From: Arthrinium phaeospermum
Taxonomy: Eukaryota; Ascomycota; Sordariomycetes; Amphisphaeriales; Apiosporaceae
Assembly: GCA_006503535.1 (NCBI GenBank)
Contig: QYRS01000005.1
Coordinates: forward strand, 1,426,001 to 1,490,000
Reading direction: 5' to 3'
DNA: 64,000 bases
The notes beneath the pieces were generated by a model. That model did not search any database, was not told where the DNA came from, and saw only the letters and a list, made by a program, of their open reading frames with translations. Every line of letters begins with the position of its first letter. The first letter of the stretch is position 1. Of this stretch, positions 12,355-24,602 are shown one piece after another. A program made the position numbers and the translations under genes.

Positions 12355-14645
12355 TTACAGAGCAATAGCGACGGCGGCGATGAACGCGCCGAAGGCAATG
12401 CCGGAGCCGACGCGGCCAGCACCAGCGGTGATGGGGGCGGTCTGGCTAGCAGTGGGAACGACGGCGCCAGTGCCCGTTATCGTGGGCTTGGCAGAGACCA
12501 TGGTGGTGGGGTAGGGAGCAGCACCACCGTTGTTGCCAGCAGGGCCTGTAGGGCCAGCAGGGGCAGTGGCGGTAGGAGCGGGCTGGGCCTTGTAAGTGCC
12601 GGGCACCACGCCGACCGAGGGCTCGGCAGCACCAGCCTCACCAGTGGTGATGGCGATCTGGGGAACGGTCATGGTGGTGCTGATGGTGACAGTGCTGCTG
12701 GAAGAGGTGACCTCGGCGCCGGCCTCATCAGTGACGGGGACGACGGTGGTGGCAATGACCGAGATGGTGGTGTAGCTAGCCGAGGGGACGGGGGTAGGCT
12801 TGGCGGTGATGTAGGTCAGGTGGTCGGCACCAGTGGCAATGCCGGGGTTGGTGGGGATGAAAGGAGCGCAGATACCCTTGAAGTACTCAATGGCATCGGC
12901 GATGGTCTCCTGGCTATCACCGTGGGCAGCCATACACTCGTAGATGGCCTTGGTGAACTTGGAGTCGGGGCAGTAGCAGGCAGCGTCAGTGTTGTCCTTG
13001 CAGCCGACGGAGAACATCCAGGTGTTCAGGCCTAGAGGATTCTGGGTTAGCATGATGTTCTCGCGGGGAAATTTCAAATGAAAGGGAGGATTTATACTTA
13101 CAAGAAGGAACAACGGCGGGGCAGGGAAGAGTCTCAACCGGACCGGCAGGGACAGCAGGCTTGGAAGAGGTGGCGGGAACGGCACCAGTGGAAGAGGCAC
13201 CGGTAGGCTTGCTGGGGCCGCTCTCGACGGGGTAGCCAGGGGCGGACTCAGTAGGCTTGCCAGGGGCGCTCTCAACGGGCTTGCCGGGAGCAGACTCAAC
13301 GGGCTTGCCAGGGGCAGACTCAACGGGCTTGCCAGGGGCAGACTCAACGGGCTTGCCAGGGGCAGACTCAGTGGGCTTGCCGGGGGCAGACTCAACGGGC
13401 TTGCCGGGAGCGGTCTCAGTGGGCTTGCCAGGGGCGGACTCGACGGGCTTGCTGCTGGAGGCAGCGTGGGTCTCAGTGACGGGGCAGACGGTGGTGCCAA
13501 CGGGGACGGTGACAACGGTGGTCTGAGTGGACGAGGCCGGGCAGTTGGGGACCTCGGGGCCGCAGCTGGTGACGGTGTGGACGGAGGTAGAGTACAGGGT
13601 GGAGGTGGTCATGTAGGTGGTCACGTGGGTGGAGGCAGACTGAGCCGGGACGGACTTGGAGGGAGACTCGACCGGGACGGACTTGGAGGCGCTGCCGGAG
13701 GGGGTGGCGACAGTGGAGCTCTCGGCCTGGGGGACGCTGTTGGTCTTGGAGGTCACAACCGCGACGCTGCTGGTCGTGGCTTGGACGGAGCTGGAGGTGA
13801 CGACAGGAGTCGAGACCTTGGCAGTAGACGCAGAAGAGGCGGCAGAAGTGGAGACAACAACCGAGGCGCTGGAGCTGGCAGGGGTCTTGACAGCGGCAGA
13901 GCTCGAGGTGGTGATGACGGGCTTGGAAGCCGACGAGGCCTGGTAGTGGGTGCTGCTAGGCTTAGGGGGGACAGTGGAGGACTTGGAAGCACAGTCGAAG
14001 GTGATGGAGTGGAAACCGAAGTTGCAAGTCTCCTTGGGGACGGCGGGCTGCTTGGGAACGACGACGGTGACGTTCTTGGCACCACCACACTGGGAGTTCT
14101 GGACGTAGGTACCGGACTTCTTGCAAGGAGTGCGGTGCTTGCAAGTAGAGCCATCGGGCATACCGTAGTGGAACTCCAAGTCGCAGTCGAACTCGGGGGT
14201 CACCTGGAAGCCGCCAATGGAGGTCTTCTCGATGTCCTTGCCGTTGCAGCCGAAGTTGGGGGCCTGCTTGTGGTCGTGGTGGGCAACACCGCTGATGCAC
14301 TTGTCCTGGAAGCCGAAGGTGCGGGGAGCAAGCTCGTCACGCTTGGAGAACTTGTTCTCACAGGTGAAGCCCTTCCAGTTGAAGCCACCGTAGCTCTCGA
14401 AGGGGCCGGTGGGGAGATCCTTCCAGTTGAAACCGGGAACCTGCTTCTCGGTACACTTGTTGTCGGTGTTGGCGGGGCAGTTGAAAGCAGGAGCGTTTCC
14501 CCAGCTGCCGAAGCCCTGTATGGTAGGTTAGTATATGGCCATGAAGAGACTATAGTCGAGTATAGTAGTGTAGAGTGGGACGTACAGTAGCTGCGACCTG
14601 GCTGAGGCCAGCAGCCAGAGTGGCGAGGGTTGCCGTGTTCTTCAT
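12355..14645 (-). CDS. GPI-anchored CFEM adhesin, Mad1-like, with octapeptide repeats
   Basis: Predicted cell-surface adhesin. Exons 14645-14586, 14515-13102 and 13031-12355 give 716 aa. Residues 1-20 are a signal peptide (MKNTATLATLAAGLSQVAAT). Residues about 21-200 form a Cys-rich domain with FNWKDLPTG, YGGFNWKGFTC, MPDGSTCK and QCGGAKNVT, which I recall from Metarhizium Mad1-type adhesins. A Ser/Thr-rich stalk (200-375) follows, then ten 8-residue repeats (KPVESAPG and variants, about 376-455). A CFEM domain lies at about 483-555 with the diagnostic DAACYC. A second Ser/Thr/Pro region ends in GIAFGAFIAAVAIAL, a GPI-attachment signal. A CFEM Cys is completed across intron 2 (T|GC), which supports that splice. 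Codon use is strongly C/G-ending, suggesting high expression. Mad1 identity comes from memory of motifs, not a search; CFEM-GPI wall protein is secure. Confidence 0.9.
13209..13449. repeat. 24-bp coding minisatellite (about 10 copies)
   Basis: In-frame tandem array in the adhesin encoding KPVESAPG, with KPT, ETA, and YPVESGPS variants. The four central copies are nearly identical at the DNA level while the outer copies diverge, the pattern left by unequal exchange or slippage in the middle of an array. Copy number is likely to vary between isolates and would change stalk length. Confidence 0.95.
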
Positions 14646-16746
14646 CTTGAGTCTGATCTGAAACGAGTCCTTCTTTTGCAAATAGTATATAGTAGAGCGA
14701 ATGTGGTGGTTATTCTTGAATTAGAAAGAACGGTGGTGAGAAGCAAGGATAACGAATGGCCTTGGACTTCTAGAAAGAAAACAGATGTTTTTGCAAAGAG
14801 GAAACGAAAGTGTAGAGAGACTTGATGAGTAGAATAGAAAAAAAGAAGAAGCCTCGGGGCGGCAGCCAACACGCATATATAGCTGTGTCGAAGACATGGA
14901 CTTGAACCTCGATGGCCACCACCCATCCATCTGCTGTTAGTGGTGGTGGTTGCTTGCACAGACAGACAGAGGCCCCCCAGCGAGGGTACTTGCAGGGGGG
15001 AGGGATTCTTCAGAGAGACCCATGTTCACCACCGAACCCCCTTGCCAACCCTTGTCCAGTGTGTATGGAGCCCAACGGCGGAGCTTAATCCGGACATTGA
15101 CAGTCAGTCGGCTACAAGGCTTCACGTTGTATGGACGGACAGGCTCCCAGGACAGAGACAAAAAAAGGAAATACCAGGGTGTGGATGTGGGAAAGATGAG
15201 CCAGAGGGGGTCCAAGAGGCGCCTAAGGAGTTGTACCTGCGGGCCCCACTCGCCCTACTACCTGCAACTTACTAACTGATGGGGCCAGCTAGCACACCTG
15301 CACCTACTACGGCCCCGGGTACTTTTACTTTTAGGTCAGTCGAGTATTGGTAGCCAGTAGAGCGCGCGGTTGGCTCATGTCGCTTTCGAGGAGGCGTCGA
15401 AGAATGTACACCTACACGTCTTCTCATTCGTTCTCGAGTCCCAAGAAGAAATACCCTCTTTGCATTGGGTTCAATAACTCATTGTTGATAGGCAGGCAGG
15501 TATACAAAAACATGCCAAGTCATATTTTACAGGTCATCTTGAGCTGAGGAGCTGAAGAGCTGAGTAGGTAGTAGAGATGCATGCATGTAGTAGGGAGTTA
15601 CAATGCTAGATGTTAGTCAGATTAGATACGCACAAACAATTTCTGGGGGTATCTGGAGGCTCGGGGGCTCTGTAAGAATCTCTTTTTGCACTTATTACTA
15701 CCTAATCCCAGCTAATAGCTGTCCTGGCCCCCTTTCGGTGCCGGCATAGGTAGTAGTAAGCTCGGCGGCAAAAGGGCAGGTACGCTCGCTCAGCTGACGG
15801 CCGCGATGCGCCGAGGGATCCCAGAGGAAGCAAACAGGGCAGGGGCTGGCGGCCTATTGTTAGCTACATCTGCTGCCAGAAATAAGCATCAGCATTCGTG
15901 TGCCTGGAATAGTAGAATGAGCACCGAATTCAGACAATTTTTCGATGCCCTGCATAGAATGGCTTCTTTTTCCCACCCAAAAAAGAAAGCCCGTCAAAGG
16001 GAAGGACGCCCGCCAGCTCTCCCCAGTGAAACATGCAGAGCCACCTGCCCTGGCATAGTGGCGGTCGGTCGTCCAAAGTCAGCGTGAGCTAATGCAGGAA
16101 CAGGACCAGAGGACCAGGAACAGCAGCCATCAGATCATCTTGACTCTTCAGAAATCCAAACCATACTACAAAAGCCATCCCCGGCTATCCTGCCAGGGGT
16201 TTGAGGTACAGTAGTGCCTGCCACCCAGCCTAGGCTGGTTTTTACCGGGTCTCAGGCGGGAATCGGCCATGTCCAAATCGGTCGCCTAGTCGTCGTTCGA
16301 CAACAACAGCTCGGCATAGAGATGCGGTCCATATCGGAGGGATAATCGATGTGGATGTGTGCACATCATCGCCCATTTATACGGGTCGTCCGATCCCACC
16401 CACGTTTATCCGTTTGTCTATATGACAACATGCTATACCGCGTGTTTAATGCTAAACGTAATCATTTCCTGTTTCCTTATGCCTGTGATATCAGTTCACT
16501 TGTCGTCCAGCAATGGCAAATGCAAAGGAGAAGAGGGTCACCCGGTTCTCAGATTGTCGAGGGCTTAGAGGATGCCCGACGGTGCTAAGTGGGCAGCTAG
16601 GCAAGCCACCCCCATCACACTTGGGAGGTCAACCGCCAATGTCAGCGAGCTAAACTCAACAGAGGGCGTCACGCCAAGCTAGCCTGGTCACAAAAAGCAA
16701 TCTTGCCATGAGAGACACAAACGGCAGCAGCACCGGTAATGGGGTA

Positions 16747-16775
16747 GGTGCCTTGGCCAGAGGTGCCTTGGCCAG
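16747..16775. repeat. 14-bp direct repeat
   Basis: The word GGTGCCTTGGCCAG occurs twice, separated by a single base, within the gene-free region. Probably a small local duplication. Confidence 0.8.
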
Positions 16776-17430
16776 TGGATAAGTGGTGTCGAAGGGTCCC
16801 TGAGCGTTACAAGGGCTGCGAATACCACATGCATGGACTGTTGCGGGGCTCTCTCAGTACCTACATAGTAGTACAAGCAGAGACAAAAGATTTACCGAGA
16901 TATCCCTTTCCCACCTAATTGGTTGCTTTTTTCGGCTTGACTACCGGTCATCCACTTGCTACAGTTGCGAATGATCATCAATGCTAGGTGGTTGATGAGG
17001 CGGGATGACAATCAATACAGTATGGGTTAGGTAGACGAGGTAGAGTAGGTACAACAGAGATCGGCTGGAATTGGGTTCGTCCAATTGTTGACTGCTGCAC
17101 GTAAAATACTAAGTTTGCTGAATCCGATCGGTACCCTAGTCTACTAGTTCCATTGATCCTTCTGCCCCCGAGGGGTTTACCATGTCCAGCCTAGTTGCTA
17201 GTCTTGCCGGTCAAGGATGATGGAGCTCTTGCCCAATGACGACAGACCTGAACGCCAAAAGGAGAGCCCTAGGCTGCTTGTGTCTTGGAGAGCCTCTCTC
17301 TCGTCTTTCCTGAGTCTGCATGTTTCAGGTTTCAATCCACGGGAGCCAATCGGCTACCGCCTTTCCCTCTTAGATCTGTTTCACCTATTTTTCTTCCCTA
17401 GCAGTCGGTTGATCGGATTTACAAGACTCA

Positions 17431-17450
17431 TCGAACTTTTCGAAGTTCGA
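17431..17450. repeat. perfect 8-bp inverted repeat with TTCG loop
   Basis: TCGAACTT, then TTCG, then AAGTTCGA. If transcribed on the plus strand it would fold as an 8-bp stem with a very stable UUCG tetraloop. No T run follows and no gene lies next to it, so there is no assigned role. Confidence 0.6.
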
Positions 17451-20400
17451 ACCCATCTACGGAGTTCATACGCTACCATCCATCGCGCGTCGCGCTTTTG
17501 GCCGACTCACCTGTCACCTGGAGCGAACGGTCCCTTCAGAAGTGGGATATCGGGTTCATCGCACCCGGCGGACGGCGGGCTCACATACAATATCCATTCC
17601 TACGGTATTGCTGGGCCAAATGTCGAACAATGCACGATGTCCCGAACCTCGAAAAGCTCGAGAGTCGTGCGCAGCGCTTATGCCTTGAACATTGAACGGC
17701 CCACTGGCCATACCGCCTCTTCCGCCCATCGCTATTCTGTGGTGCACGTTAAATATACCTTTCGTCAAGATTTAGATACAATGTAGTAGCAGCCAATGGT
17801 CTGTGAGCTTCTTGTTGCAAGCAAACAAGCAAGCACTAAACGTCAACCCTAAGCCATGCGACTGAGAGACCATTGCCATCATTGCCTCGAGGGGGCGTTC
17901 CGGAACCTGTTGCCCGGCGCCTTGAGTCTGTTTTCGAACATGCTTATTGGCAAGATTATCTTTAGTTTCTACCTATCAAACTCTTTGGCGAAGCCCATGT
18001 GAGCCATCGCCACTTGACATGTTGAGAGCTCATCTCCGTATTGGCGACTGTGCGTTCAGCCATCAGCCAGGCGCAGCCACCTCCCGAGCTCCCCTCTCAA
18101 TGGGCCAGACCTGGCAAGACCAAATGATCATCAAATCTCTCGGGATGGACCCGAGATGCTCGAGCAAGCCCGTATTCCAGGACCCGGTTATTCCATCGCT
18201 AAGCCTCGATTTGGGCCCACAGCATTGACATCCGATCACCTCGAGACCCAGAAAAGCACACTCGGCGGACTGGTCAGGGCTGTCTATCTACATAGCTACA
18301 TGCGAGCATTCTGATGATTGACTGTCACCTCACGTGGTAAGATGCTGATGATTCGCACTCTCGCTGAACTCTTGGTTCCCAATCCTCTGGGAGGGCAAAC
18401 CAGGCTATCAACTGCTTGTCCCACTATGGGGATCAATCCCCGAAGCCATACTACGTGACCTGCGTGTCTGCTTGCCAGTAGAACCACCCAGTAATATTGC
18501 TTCCCACCAAGACTGTTACCGTCACATCATATGCTGCTGCTTCGCTAGAACATGCCATCTGGTAATGGTTATGTCTCCGGCGTCACTCACATTACCCCTA
18601 AGCTGGCCTATTCACAAAGTGGTAAACCCGCCGGAGAAAGCGCATGCACGCGTGTAGAATTCTCCGAACCAACTCCATCGCATAGGCGTTCCCTCGTGGG
18701 AAAAACCCGGGGAGTTCTCTGCGACCCATAGTATGTAGTAAACGATCAAAAGCATTCGTCGGCATTTTCTTTGTTTGCTTTCCATGACTCGAACCCGTTC
18801 ACGTGTAGCGAGTCGTACGCCCGACGGCCAATCAGAGCTGTGAAACATACGATCGAAATGAAATCTCCCAAAAGCCGTAGACCTATGGCAGCCAATTGCC
18901 CAGAAACAGCTTGGAATCGGTATGATACCGCCCACCCGCACACAAAGTCGTCGTCGTCACTCTAAGACAAAAGCTGGACAGCAACCCGTCCAATCAGCCC
19001 ATCACAGCCATTCGCTAAGATTCGGCCTCCGAAAGCAATTGGCAATGTACAGGCCTAAAAGGGTGGTGGTCTGTGGGCTTGCTTTCTTTCTTGAAGAAGC
19101 AAGCAAGCAAGCTGGGCAGGTATCGTTGCATTTCAGGTACCGGCGTGACAGGGGTCCTGCCCTCCGTTTTTTGCGGAGTTTCAGGTAACATCCTGCACGG
19201 AGTCGGCTCTGCTCGTGTTCTCAGGACCTGCACAGAGAGTTACATCGGGAAACGATCCAGAGCCTGTTCGTCCGCCCGTCCCCCTGTGTGTGTTAGATTG
19301 AACAGGAAATCTGTCTGTTTACCCCCCTCGAGAGGAGGGAGGGCTCGGAGGAGATGCTCAATACTGGAAGCTCGCCACCTCAACAACCCACGAGTGGTTT
19401 TTGCGGTAAAAATTGCTAGCAAGCACTACGGTTGTGATGAATCAGAATAGAAGGGTCCCCTCCAAAACTCTCAAGAGAGACATCTGCGGCCGCTGCATGG
19501 CGTGGGTGGATGTGCGTGCCGTCCAGGCGCTGGCAGCGGACAGGGGTACGCGGAAGGGTGGGTGACAGGCGTTGAGCAGTCGACCGACATGCAGTTGGCG
19601 GTTACCCTTTTGTGTTATTGGGGGCGGCATTCTTCAACAGCGGGAAGGAATTGGCTGCTGCACGTCTAAAAACAGACCCGTCCCATCCACCCAACCGCCG
19701 AAAAAGAACCTCCTATGCGACCGCCCCCCGGGGCTCAGGGTGGAAAAAAAAGTCGGTTTGCGGAGTCTTGGTTCTCTCTCCATCGTGACATTGCCGTCCA
19801 CCTCAACTATAAGCGCTGAAGGATACTCTTCGTCGTCACTTGACGACTTTGGCTGGTAGATATCACATACATATTTACTGTAGGCGCCCTGCTAGATCGT
19901 TTGGCCAGAGCGCCCCCGCGGTTGCCAGAATCTCGGTACGATCTTGTGAAGATCTTCACTTTTTATGGGCGGGAAGCCAAGACAAGCAAAAGCGGCTGCT
20001 GGACAATTGGGTCTTTACCCCCCAACCGAAAGGAAAACAAAGACGTTTGGAAACGTAACGGCGTCCACGGGTGGTATGCATGTTTCGCCATAGTATACCA
20101 GCGGCAAACGGAGAGAAGCTTAATAAAGCATGCATCATGTGCCGTACGGACGGGAGCGAGTTGGATCTGCGCTGCCCAACCCGGCCCCCAGCTCATCCAG
20201 AAGGAACGGAGTCTTGCTTCGTTATTCAGTTTGACTGGACCCCGAAACTACCATTGGTTCCAACCGCAAGCCCCTTGCCAACGGGCTGGGTAAAGAAAGC
20301 AGCAGCAGTAACGCAGTGTTGTGCCTCCTTTTTTTCTCCGCGTTTGCACGACTCAACTCGGAACGCATTGGGCGGCACAGTCAATTAATGAATAAATGCA

Positions 20401-21684
20401 GCTGATTTGCTTACATGTAAGTCAGAATGATATTAGAGACGACGTGCATGGGAAAGAAACATGCATCTTCTGTTTCGTTGCGTCCACTCCCCGGGTCGCG
20501 AGTCAGGAGCGAACGGGTTCCATATTGAAGTCATTAACATGAGTTTCTTATTCTCCAAATCCGCATATTCGGGCGATGCTCCGCCCCCCTTCCTTTCTTA
20601 TGCGTATGCGTGCATGTTCATCCGATCCCTCAACGGTGTGGAGAGCGAGGAGAGAAACGAGGCAGTGGCGGATAATCTATTCTCGACGCGCAAGTCAAAT
20701 TTGGGGGCCGGCTCCTACCAACAGCCAAAATGACAAGCACGGCTTAAGTCGGAGGTGGCTGGGAACGAATTCTGGTGACTTACATACACCGTCTGGTCGA
20801 ATCTCTAATTATATAACCAACACGAAGGGCGTTGGATTTGGTTTTATTCGTGGGAAGGGGGGCTGTCTGGATCAGACAGGCGGGAGGGATGGTGAGAACG
20901 CCGAATAGGCTCCGAGCAGGATCCCTTCGGAGGTGGGCTGGAGGATGATCGTGGCCGTTGCTGTCGTAAGACGACAGGGAGAGCTGTAAGACATATAGCG
21001 GGCGGGCTCCCTCTTGACCACCACTGGACGCTGAACATGTGTGGTTCCCAATATGGATCATTAGGCACTTACGACTTGATGGAGTGACTCCTTTCAGATT
21101 CTGCGCAAACAAACTAAGTGTGTGGCTCGGTTCTCAAGTAAACATGCGCGACGAGAAAGAGATCAGCAGCACGCATAACGCAGCATCACGAAGCAGATCG
21201 CAATAACCCTGCTTGGGCGAGTCATGGAAGAGCAGCGCCCAGGCCTAGCTGCTTTCTGGCAATGCTATATGGCTGATGGCTGGATTGGTGTTCTCGTGTT
21301 CATCTACTTGCGATGATATCAAGTCAGGTTCGTCATGCTCCTTGAAGAGTCGGCATGGGCATGTCATTAGAAATCGCAAGCGAGCATCGAGTAGAGAATG
21401 AATGGAGTGATCACCCTTCTGTTCGCATTGTTTATCGGACTGGCTGATATATTGTCCAAAACCATGTACGACGGTGTAGTTGGTCATGGATGGATCGAAA
21501 TATTGTTTTCGACGAGTACAAGATCAGACTGCAAACGATGTCCCTCCAGGGAGTTCTAACCCCGTCACACGTATATAGTAGTAGTTGCAACTTGGTTGGA
21601 TGAGTGTTAAGACTACCCCGTAAGTGTTTTGTTTTATTGGGCTATTCTCAAGCCATGATGTATTGTCTATAGAGGTAGTCATGA

Positions 21685-23728
21685 CTAACCACCCCCCTGC
21701 ATGCGCTTGATTCTCTCCTCGGCAGCCCTCGCCCGCCTCTCGCGATCGAGTCTCATCTTTTGCTCGGGGGTCAACCCCCGCGCCTCCTCCTCACGCTTCT
21801 CCTGAGCCGTTTTCTGCATCCCGCCCAAGATGCCTTTGGCTTTGGACGCCTTGTCCGTGACCTTGGGGCCCTCCACCTTGAGGCGGGCTTCTTCGGCCTT
21901 CTTCCTTTCCGCCTCCTTGTTCTCGCTCTCTTTGCGCTCACGCTCCTCTCGCTTATCAGCCTCGGCTCGCTTCATGGCTGGAGGCACTTTGGAAGCCTCC
22001 CAGTCCCACTTCTGCTCGCCGAGCTCGTCTCGAGCTACCCTGAAAGCATCACGCGTGGCTCGGTCCCCCGCAAGTTCGAATGCTGTTTTTCCCTCTTTGT
22101 TCTTCAGTGTGGGATCTGCCCCGGCTTTGAGTAGCAGTCCGGATACAAGTGGTGCAGAGTTCTGGCTGGCCGAGAAGTGTAGAGGAGTAGGTGCATGGTG
22201 GTTTTGCTGTGAATCGGCAGGCTGGAATGCAAAGTCGGCTTGAACGTCATTGTTCTTCAGATAAGAAAGTAGTGCAGGTAGCTTCGATCTCCGAATAAAA
22301 GCCTGCAATTGGGTCGTGTGGAGTAGGGCGGTTTCTTCTTCTTCAGACAACTTGGGCGCAACTGGTTTCGCCGGCTTCGAGGGGGCAGCCTTTGTCTCGG
22401 CATCTTGTTGCGCTTTTGCAGCCTGAGCGGGATCAAATTCCCGGACCTTCAACCGGGTCAACTCTATAAAGCATCGCATTAACTCGTTCTGTGTCGCTCG
22501 CCGTGTACTAAAGGGGAACCCTCGTATCCGCGGGTCGTTAGCCCTCATGACCTGGTCTTCATAAGGTCCAAACAGGGTCCTTCGGTTTGTCGCGCCAGTC
22601 GCTCGTATAAACAGCAGATCTGACGTGTCGATGAGGCCCTTCCATTCCTGCAGTAACTGACGGACCTCGTCGATTAGAGCCTGTTCGTTGTATCGACGTA
22701 TGCTGGAACCTGCCGAGTGGGCATTCCCCTTTGCATTATCATTCGCAGACTGCGAACCACCTTGCTTTCTTCTCGTTGTGTACCTGTGAAAGGTCTTATG
22801 TGCCAGAACCGTCGCCTCTCTGTTCATTGGACCTGACGAAGCGTGTTTGGTCTGTCGTGGCGCCAGTGACACCACCATGGCGGCGAAATGGCCTCCGCCG
22901 ATCATGCACATGAAGACATGAGGCCCCTTGTATGCGGCCGGGACAGCGTTGCCCTCCTTGACAGGTTTGGGGGCCGGTATAGGATCCAGCTGCTTCTTCC
23001 TAATGACCTCTACCACTTCGCTCTCGTTACGGGCTTGCTCGGGTGTTAAAATGGCGCGGTACATGCCGAAGTAGTTGTTTGGTGGAAGGACCGGGGAGCT
23101 GAACCATATCATCGGCGCGTTCCCAGTTCCCCGTTTCTTCTTTCTCACGGAACCGTCTTCTTCATCTTCATCCGCGCCTCCATTGGTGGTACTCCGACTG
23201 GCCAGGGTTGCCTGTTTCTTCAAGAGGGCCGTAAGGGTGCTCTCTTGTTTGCCCTCATCCTCCTCGTCGGACTCGTCGGAGTCCGACCCCGAAAGACTCT
23301 CATCCAGATCACCAATCAGACTCTCGAATTCGTTTTCCGTGACGGGTTTGTTACCGCGCAGCTTTTGCTTCAGGTTGTAGTGGTGTAAATCGGACTTCTG
23401 GTGACTGCGCTGGTCGTCGACAGAAGTGAAGGCGAGAGCGCATAATGAACAACTTTGGGACCCTGCGGTAGTGTCGTTGGGTGACGCGTGTGATGCATCG
23501 GGGGTAGGCGTAGGATCCAACGGAAGGTTGTCGGGCAATTCGGCTGGAGATTCCTTGAACTCCAGGGTATTGAGCACCTCGTGAGGCAGATCATAGACTT
23601 TTGGGAAAAGCAGCTGTTAGTGGGGGGGGGGGGGGGATTCGAGCTTGCGCTGAGAGATCGGGTGGGCTTCTCGCGAAACACGTACCGTAGAGCGGTCGCC
23701 GCAGTATGTCTTCCGTCTTCTTGTCCAT
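21685..23728 (-). CDS. VMS1: Vms1/ANKZF1 peptidyl-tRNA hydrolase of ribosome quality control
   Basis: Releases stalled nascent chains from 60S subunits by cleaving peptidyl-tRNA, and links Cdc48/p97 to ribosome and mitochondrial quality control. Exon 1 (23728-23686) encodes MDKKTEDILRRPLY; intron 23685-23598; exon 2 runs to 21685, giving 651 aa. A C2H2 finger (CSLC at about 64-67, His about 80 and 86) precedes an acidic linker. The VLRF1 catalytic domain spans about 170-400 and contains the GSQ motif with Gln about 297, close to the Gln295 known to be essential in yeast Vms1. Ankyrin-type repeats lie at about 470-530, then a Lys/Glu-rich coiled coil. The C-terminal ARAAEERIKRMQ is a VCP-interacting motif, so Cdc48 binding is expected. 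All known functional elements are present. Confidence 0.95.
23622..23636. repeat. G15 homopolymer in the VMS1 intron
   Basis: Fifteen consecutive G on the plus strand, read as C15 in the VMS1 pre-mRNA. It sits immediately upstream of a CACTAACAG branch-point-like sequence, about 25 bases from the 3' splice site. Its exact length is prone to sequencing error. Confidence 0.85.
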
Positions 23729-24602
23729 TTTCTGTATGATAGACGGGTGGAAAGGTGAGATGTGAGTGCAAACAAATGGTTGGGCTGCTGTCGCAAACTT
23801 GACCTGCTACGATGATGTTATGGTGGGGTTAAAGTACCTACAGCCTCCAGGTTACAGGGATTGTGTTGATTACTTAATTCCCGCCGGGATGACTCAACGG
23901 GCAGGCCAATAGCGCATGCCAGTACCGTTGGCACCCCCACCCCCACTCTCACAGGCTTCTTCATGCTGGATTGAATTGTGTGCCAGTTGATACCGATTTC
24001 TTCAACCCCATGATGCATTTTCTCACAATAGTCAGGCCATACCCATTGCGCGATGTAATGCCCCCAACCACTGTCATCATGGGCTGAAAAGCTGACCGAA
24101 CCCCTTTAATTTTGCCAACGGCCAAGCCGACTACATGTCGGCTGAGCCGCATCTATATTTACACGGCAGCTGTAACGAAAGCCTCGTAAGTTTCACAGTA
24201 ACCATGTCTTAAGGCTGTCGGTTATGCCTGCAATCGAGTAGAGAGCTTGGTTGGGCATTGTCTCATTCGGGGATAGTTCTAGGATAGGAAAGGAAATCAA
24301 GGGCGGTTTTCAGCCTCGTTACGGAGGTCTTCTGGCAATGCCACACACCAACTCCGTGATTCCCCTGCTTTTACAAAGTCTGCTGAGCAATCATACTTGC
24401 TTGAAGGAATGAGGAGGCTGAAAGCCAGGATATGTACGGCAAGGCAGGCTCGTGGTTAGATTTTCATAACGTTCTCGTCTGTTTACTCTTTCCGGTCCGC
24501 CAACATACATGTATGTATGTATATATGTATGCCTTGACTCAAGCAAGTCAGACTGCACTATTCGACATACACCTCACACATTGTTTTGAAGTCTAAGCGG
24601 AC
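23729..24602. other. divergent promoter VMS1 / membrane protein
   Basis: 0.87-kb spacer between divergent genes. It contains an ATGT/AT tetranucleotide tract at 24,509-24,532, about 70 bases before the start of the next gene. No coding exon seen. Confidence 0.6.
24509..24532. repeat. ATGT-type microsatellite
   Basis: Short run of ATGT/ATAT units just upstream of the 24,603 gene, probably in its promoter or 5' leader. Confidence 0.75.

Larger units (their letters stand above)
14646..21684. other. 7-kb gene-free region upstream of the adhesin
   Basis: The longest gene-free stretch here, running from the adhesin start to the VMS1 stop. The minus-strand TATATATG at about 14,873-14,882 is a candidate TATA element for the adhesin, roughly 230 bases upstream of its ATG. 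Open frames are scattered over both strands, the largest being 189 codons at 17,217-17,786; none shows a recognisable domain, a consistent codon pattern or joinable splice partners. Base composition is not markedly AT-rich, so there is no sign of RIP-degraded transposon. A long promoter, a non-coding transcript or a fast-evolving gene remain possible. Confidence 0.55.

Noticed and set aside
12325..14590. Long plus-strand frames (236 and 374 codons) opposite the adhesin
   Set aside because: They are antisense shadows of a GC-rich repetitive gene; their Gly/Asp/Val-rich composition mirrors the adhesin's Ser/Pro/Thr codons, and the real gene has splice sites, a signal peptide and domains.
17217..17786. 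189-codon frame in the gene-free region
   Set aside because: No ATG context, domain or codon bias resembling neighbouring genes; composition suggests chance.
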